The notes beneath the pieces are model-generated. The model did no database searches and was not told the origin of the DNA. It saw nothing but the letters and a program-made list of their open reading frames with translations. 16,580 nucleotides of DNA from Gammaproteobacteria bacterium (GTDB taxonomy: Bacteria; Pseudomonadota; Gammaproteobacteria; PS1; Pseudothioglobaceae). Position numbers and translations under genes: made by a program. Where the stretch lies: NCBI GenBank assembly GCA_029941485.1, contig JAPYOZ010000019.1:1-16580 (forward strand), given 5' to 3'. This document shows positions 13,597 through 16,580 of the stretch, one piece after another (the first letter of the stretch is position 1; every line of letters starts with the position of its first letter).

Positions 13597-14382
13597 ATGG
13601 GTTTTTTAACTGGGAAAAGAGCATTAATTGTTGGCGTGGCCTCAAATCGCTCTATCGCTTGGGGTATTGCTGAATCAATGGCAAAACAAGGCTGTGAAAT
13701 TGCACTGACTTATCAAAATGAAAAACTAAAAAAACGCGTTGATAAATGTGCAGCCGTTTGTAATTCTGATATTGTTATTCCTTGTGATGTTGGCACAGAT
13801 GAAAGTATTGAAGCTGCCTTCACAGAACTTAAAAATCATTGGGATAATTTTGACATTCTAGTGCATTCCGTTGCTTTCGCACCGCGTGAAGCGCTCGATG
13901 GTAATTACGTTGAAGCAACCACGCGTGAAAACTTTGCCACGGCGCACGATATCAGCTCTTACAGCTTTACTGCATTAGCCAAAGTGGCAAATCCAATGCT
14001 AAATGAAAATGGCGCCCTACTAACAGTGAGCTATTTAGGCGCTATTCGTGCCATCCCTAACTACAACGTTATGGGTGTTGCCAAAGCTTCTCTTGAAGCT
14101 AACGTTCGCTATATGGCAGCGGCAATGGGGCCTGACAAAGGCATCCGTGTTAATGCTGTTTCAGCCGGTCCAATCAAAACATTGGCAGCCAGCGGTATTA
14201 AAGACTTTGGTAAGTTACTTGATTACGCTGCTGACAGTTCGGCACTTAAACGCAATGTCACCACAGAAGAGGTGGGGAATGCCGCTGCCTTTTTGTGTTC
14301 AGACCTTGCCTCAGGTATCACGGGTGAAGTGACTTACATTGATTCAGGTTATAATTTTTATGACAAAGGCCCAGATTTATAA
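13597..14382 (+). CDS. fabI: Enoyl-[acyl-carrier-protein] reductase (NADH)
   Basis: FabI carries out the last reduction of each fatty acid elongation cycle, turning trans-2-enoyl-ACP into acyl-ACP with NADH. The 261 residues (E. coli 262) align end to end. The N-terminal MGFLTGKRALIVGVASNRSIAWGIA holds the divergent nucleotide-binding motif of FabI. Catalytic residues are Y146 (SYLGA), Y156 and K163 (IPNYNVMGVAKASLEANVRYM). The motif GPIKTLAASGIKDF and the closing FLCSDLASGITGEVTYID complete the fold. At position 93, where E. coli has glycine, alanine is present. This residue lies at the triclosan pocket, but alanine is normal in several FabI groups. The gene stands alone on the plus strand and ends in a strong terminator shared with ppiD. 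Confidence 0.97.
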   Translation: MGFLTGKRALIVGVASNRSIAWGIAESMAKQGCEIALTYQNEKLKKRVDKCAAVCNSDIVIPCDVGTDESIEAAFTELKNHWDNFDILVHSVAFAPREALDGNYVEATTRENFATAHDISSYSFTALAKVANPMLNENGALLTVSYLGAIRAIPNYNVMGVAKASLEANVRYMAAAMGPDKGIRVNAVSAGPIKTLAASGIKDFGKLLDYAADSSALKRNVTTEEVGNAAAFLCSDLASGITGEVTYIDSGYNFYDKGPDL

Positions 14383-14396
14383 CACACAACAATCAT

Positions 14397-14431
14397 AAAA
14401 AAAGCCTTGCACAAACAGCAAGGCTTTTTTT
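14397..14431. terminator. Bidirectional intrinsic terminator between fabI and ppiD
   Basis: AAAAAAAGCCTTGC (14397-14410) and GCAAGGCTTTTTTT (14418-14431) pair perfectly around a 7-base loop. The GC-rich core GCCTTGC/GCAAGGC is flanked by seven A and seven T, so both strands present a stem followed by a U-tract. It lies 14 bases after fabI and 19 bases after the ppiD stop, serving the two convergent genes. Confidence 0.93.
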
Positions 14432-14450
14432 ATTTCAAAACTAGGCTAAT

Positions 14451-16292
14451 TTACAATCGATCTGCAAACACCTTAATTTCAGCGTTTGACCTTAAAGTTT
14501 TTAAAATACCTGCAAACATTTCATTAGACTCAAAACTAAGCAACGAGCGCTCTAAACCTTTATTAGGTTTATAATCGGGTGCTTTAACCGTCGATAATTG
14601 TATAACAACAGCGCTACGCTTGCCTAAACCTTGCGCACTGTAAACTGACTGCCCCTCACTTGGTTTTGGCAATGCAAACAATTTATTAATAATAGCAACA
14701 CTTGCTGTCTTGGAATCTCTTTTAGCCCAAACAGAATCACTCCATTTCAACTTATTTTTATCCATTAACTTATTCGCCGAATCGTCATTATTAATTAATG
14801 AAGTGGCAATATCTTTAGCAATTTTATCCACAAAGGTTTTAGCTAATAAAGTGGTTAAGTGTTTGTTAATTTCGCCCTTAACTTCATCAAAAGACTTTTG
14901 TCTTTTTGCTAATTTTTCTTTTAACCTAACAACAACAAACTTGTCTTTGGACAATTCAATAACTTCAGAATTTTCACCCTTGTTTAAAACCACATCACTA
15001 AAGGCAACATCCACAAACTTTTGTTCGTAATCAGTGGTATTTTTAGCAAAAAATTGAGTTGTATTAATCGCTAAATTCATTTGATCAGAAACTTCATCTA
15101 AACTAACTTCATAAGCCAAATTTGCCAATTGGTCAGTTAAATTGTAAAGGGATTTTTGCGACAGTGTTTGAGTGTAGAGCTTGGTCAATTCCGAACGAAC
15201 AGAATCAAATGATTTGATGGAGCCTAGTTTGATTTGATTGAGCTTAATAATATGATAACCAAACTCAGACTTGACCGCGCCACTAAGGCTGCCTTCCTGC
15301 ATACTAAAAACTTTTTCTTCAAACTCAGGAACCATCACTCCTTTAGTAAAAAACCCTAAATCGCCAGCGTCATCTTTCGAGCCTGTATCAATAGAGTATT
15401 CTTTAGCTAATTTGGAAAAATCACCACCTTTATTGATTAGTTCTATTACTGTTTGCGCCTGCTCTTTTGTCTCCACTAAAATATGTTGCGCCTTGCGTTC
15501 CCCTTCAGTACTAAAGCGTTCTTTTTCATCCTCATAAAAATTAAACAAATCATCGTCATTAACTTCTATATTTTTAGCAATTTTCTCTAACGACAATTCT
15601 ATAAAATCTATTTTTATTTTCTGAGGATCAAAAAACGATTCTTTTTGATTGTTGTAAAAACCCTCAACACTCTTGGCATCTACTTTTACTTTATCTAAAT
15701 AACTATCTGCATCAATTTGAATGTAATTAAACTCACGTTGCTGTTCGTTGAGCGCTTGTAGTTTCTTTAATGCAGAAGAAGTAACAAAAGCAGAATCTAA
15801 TAAATTATATTTAATCTGGCTTTGTGTCAATTCCTTTAATTTAATTGCCTCATATTCAGCCGTACTATAACCGTTAAGCCTGAGTAGCTTTTGATAGCCC
15901 TCAATTGAAAACCTTCCATCGGTTTGAAACAAATTATTAGATTGAATAAGCGCTTGTAATTCAGAATTTGTAGTCGCATAATCCAGATCATTAGAAAATT
16001 GACCCAACAAGCGTTTGTTGATCATATCATTAATCACTGATTGCTTTAAAATACTATCAAACTCAGTGTCATAACGCTCAGACAATCGTTGTTGCAATCG
16101 TCTTTTTTGTGGATTGAATTCTGACAGAAAAGCTTCTTTAGAAATTTCATCACCGTCAATACTTGCAACAATGACATTGGACGCACCAGTAAAATATTCA
16201 TTAATACCAAACAAGGCAAAGGGAACGGTAATCAAACCAACGATTAAATAGGCAAGCCAGCCTTTTGTTTTGTTTCTAATTGAACTGAGCAT
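14451..16292 (-). CDS. ppiD: Peptidyl-prolyl cis-trans isomerase PpiD-like, membrane-anchored
   Basis: Inner-membrane-anchored periplasmic chaperone of the SurA/PpiD type, which acts near the Sec translocon on emerging outer-membrane and secreted proteins. I start at the ATG at 16292 (MLSSIRNKTKGWLAYLIVGL), giving 613 residues against 623 in E. coli; this yields the short cytoplasmic tail typical of the family. An earlier in-frame ATG at 16340 would add 16 residues. A single membrane helix lies at about residues 11-30. A SurA-N-like region follows, including the VINDMINKRLL segment. A parvulin domain sits at about 267-355 (KAQHILVE, LAKEYSIDTGSKDDAGDLGFF, FGYHIIKL). The C-terminal chaperone region follows. 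No Shine-Dalgarno is seen before either start. It is monocistronic, between tRNA genes and the shared terminator. Confidence 0.9.
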   Translation of the reverse strand: MLSSIRNKTKGWLAYLIVGLITVPFALFGINEYFTGASNVIVASIDGDEISKEAFLSEFNPQKRRLQQRLSERYDTEFDSILKQSVINDMINKRLLGQFSNDLDYATTNSELQALIQSNNLFQTDGRFSIEGYQKLLRLNGYSTAEYEAIKLKELTQSQIKYNLLDSAFVTSSALKKLQALNEQQREFNYIQIDADSYLDKVKVDAKSVEGFYNNQKESFFDPQKIKIDFIELSLEKIAKNIEVNDDDLFNFYEDEKERFSTEGERKAQHILVETKEQAQTVIELINKGGDFSKLAKEYSIDTGSKDDAGDLGFFTKGVMVPEFEEKVFSMQEGSLSGAVKSEFGYHIIKLNQIKLGSIKSFDSVRSELTKLYTQTLSQKSLYNLTDQLANLAYEVSLDEVSDQMNLAINTTQFFAKNTTDYEQKFVDVAFSDVVLNKGENSEVIELSKDKFVVVRLKEKLAKRQKSFDEVKGEINKHLTTLLAKTFVDKIAKDIATSLINNDDSANKLMDKNKLKWSDSVWAKRDSKTASVAIINKLFALPKPSEGQSVYSAQGLGKRSAVVIQLSTVKAPDYKPNKGLERSLLSFESNEMFAGILKTLRSNAEIKVFADRL

Positions 16293-16358
16293 AATAGTAT
16301 TGTTAATGGCAATTGAGCGTATTAGCCAAAACCATTTCATTAATTAAAAAAAATAAGA

Positions 16359-16364
16359 ATTATA
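16359..16364 (-). promoter_or_regulatory. Candidate -10 box for ppiD
   Basis: A minus-strand TATAAT lies in the 149-base interval between tRNA-Asp and the chosen ppiD start; transcription would begin near 16352. A possible -35 (AAGACA) has a short 15-base spacing. The rest of the interval holds nothing else I can identify, apart from the alternative in-frame ATG at 16340. Confidence 0.35.
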
Positions 16365-16441
16365 AACGAAAATACACGTTGTCTTGAATGGCTTTGCATT
16401 CTACACATAAATGAATTCGGAAACCACAACCGAGAAAGTTA

Positions 16442-16518
<77 letters not shown>

Positions 16519-16529
16519 GAATTTTTTTT

Positions 16530-16580
16530 TGGTGGGCGCTACAAGACTTGAACTTGTGACCCTCGCCTTGTAAGGGCGAT
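16530..16580 (-). tRNA. tRNA-Val (anticodon UAC), 3' part only
   Basis: The 3' 51 bases of a tRNA whose 5' part (acceptor 5' strand and D-arm) lies beyond the window. Visible are the anticodon stem-loop TCGCC-CTTACAA-GGCGA with anticodon TAC (reads GUA, valine), variable loop, T-arm ACAAG-TTCAAGT-CTTGT, the 3' acceptor strand AGCGCCC, discriminator A and CCA. The 11-base spacer to tRNA-Asp is mostly A on this strand. Confidence 0.93.

Noticed and set aside
13859..13891. Alanine at FabI position 93 as evidence of acquired triclosan resistance
   Set aside because: Alanine is the natural residue at the matching place in several FabI groups, so it says nothing about selection.
16293..16340. N-terminal extension of PpiD from the ATG at 16340
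   Set aside because: It adds 16 residues before the usual short cytoplasmic tail. It cannot be fully excluded because neither start has a ribosome binding site.
16519..16529. T-run between the two tRNA genes as a terminator
   Set aside because: In the direction of the tRNAs the run is poly-A, and no hairpin other than the tRNA itself precedes it. It is an ordinary intergenic spacer in a tandem tRNA transcript.

Overview
The window is a compact, AT-rich piece of a bacterial chromosome. Its proteins resemble gammaproteobacterial versions throughout, and the order thrS-infC-rpmI-rplT-pheS-pheT-ihfA is the one known from Escherichia coli. The low GC, short spacers and many overlapping genes fit a small free-living or symbiotic gammaproteobacterium, such as the SUP05/Thioglobus group of sulfur oxidisers. 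That placement is only an impression. No gene here is diagnostic of sulfur metabolism, and I saw no mobile element, phage gene or CRISPR array.

Layout. At the left edge, on the plus strand, are the 3' end of an AI-2E/PerM-type membrane protein gene (to 329) and an unrecognised 156-residue cytosolic protein (378-848). These converge on a long minus-strand block (943-13566). In transcription order it holds: an orphan family-5 solute-binding lipoprotein; lspA; thiO; a small secreted DUF1566-like protein; recJ; thrS; infC; rpmI; rplT; pheS; pheT; ihfA. Neighbours overlap or almost touch at most junctions (ATGA, TAATG, TAAATG, an 11-nt overlap). The larger spacers, at recJ/thrS, infC/rpmI and rplT/pheS, are where internal promoters or RNA structures could act. 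Divergent from this block is fabI (13597-14382, plus). It shares a strong bidirectional terminator with ppiD (minus, start reassigned to 16292). The right edge holds a complete tRNA-Asp(GUC) and the 3' part of a tRNA-Val(UAC), both minus strand.

Function. The core is translation machinery: two aminoacyl-tRNA synthetases, IF3, L35 and L20. To these are added a DNA-bending protein (IHF alpha), single-strand DNA repair (RecJ), envelope maturation (LspA, PpiD and a lipoprotein substrate), fatty acid synthesis (FabI) and thiamin thiazole supply (ThiO). Several starts had to be moved by homology (thrS, lspA, fabI, ppiD, rpmI). For infC the evidence favours a non-AUG ATT start at 5854, which restores the whole N-terminal domain and matches the known AUU start of E. 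coli infC.

Nothing here looks like a new defence or metabolic system. The most interesting signals are regulatory: the ATT start of infC, two inverted repeats between infC and rpmI, and a stem-loop between rplT and pheS where E. coli has its pheST attenuator. The orphan, apparently doubly anchored binding protein beside lspA and the unknown 156-residue protein also deserve a look.
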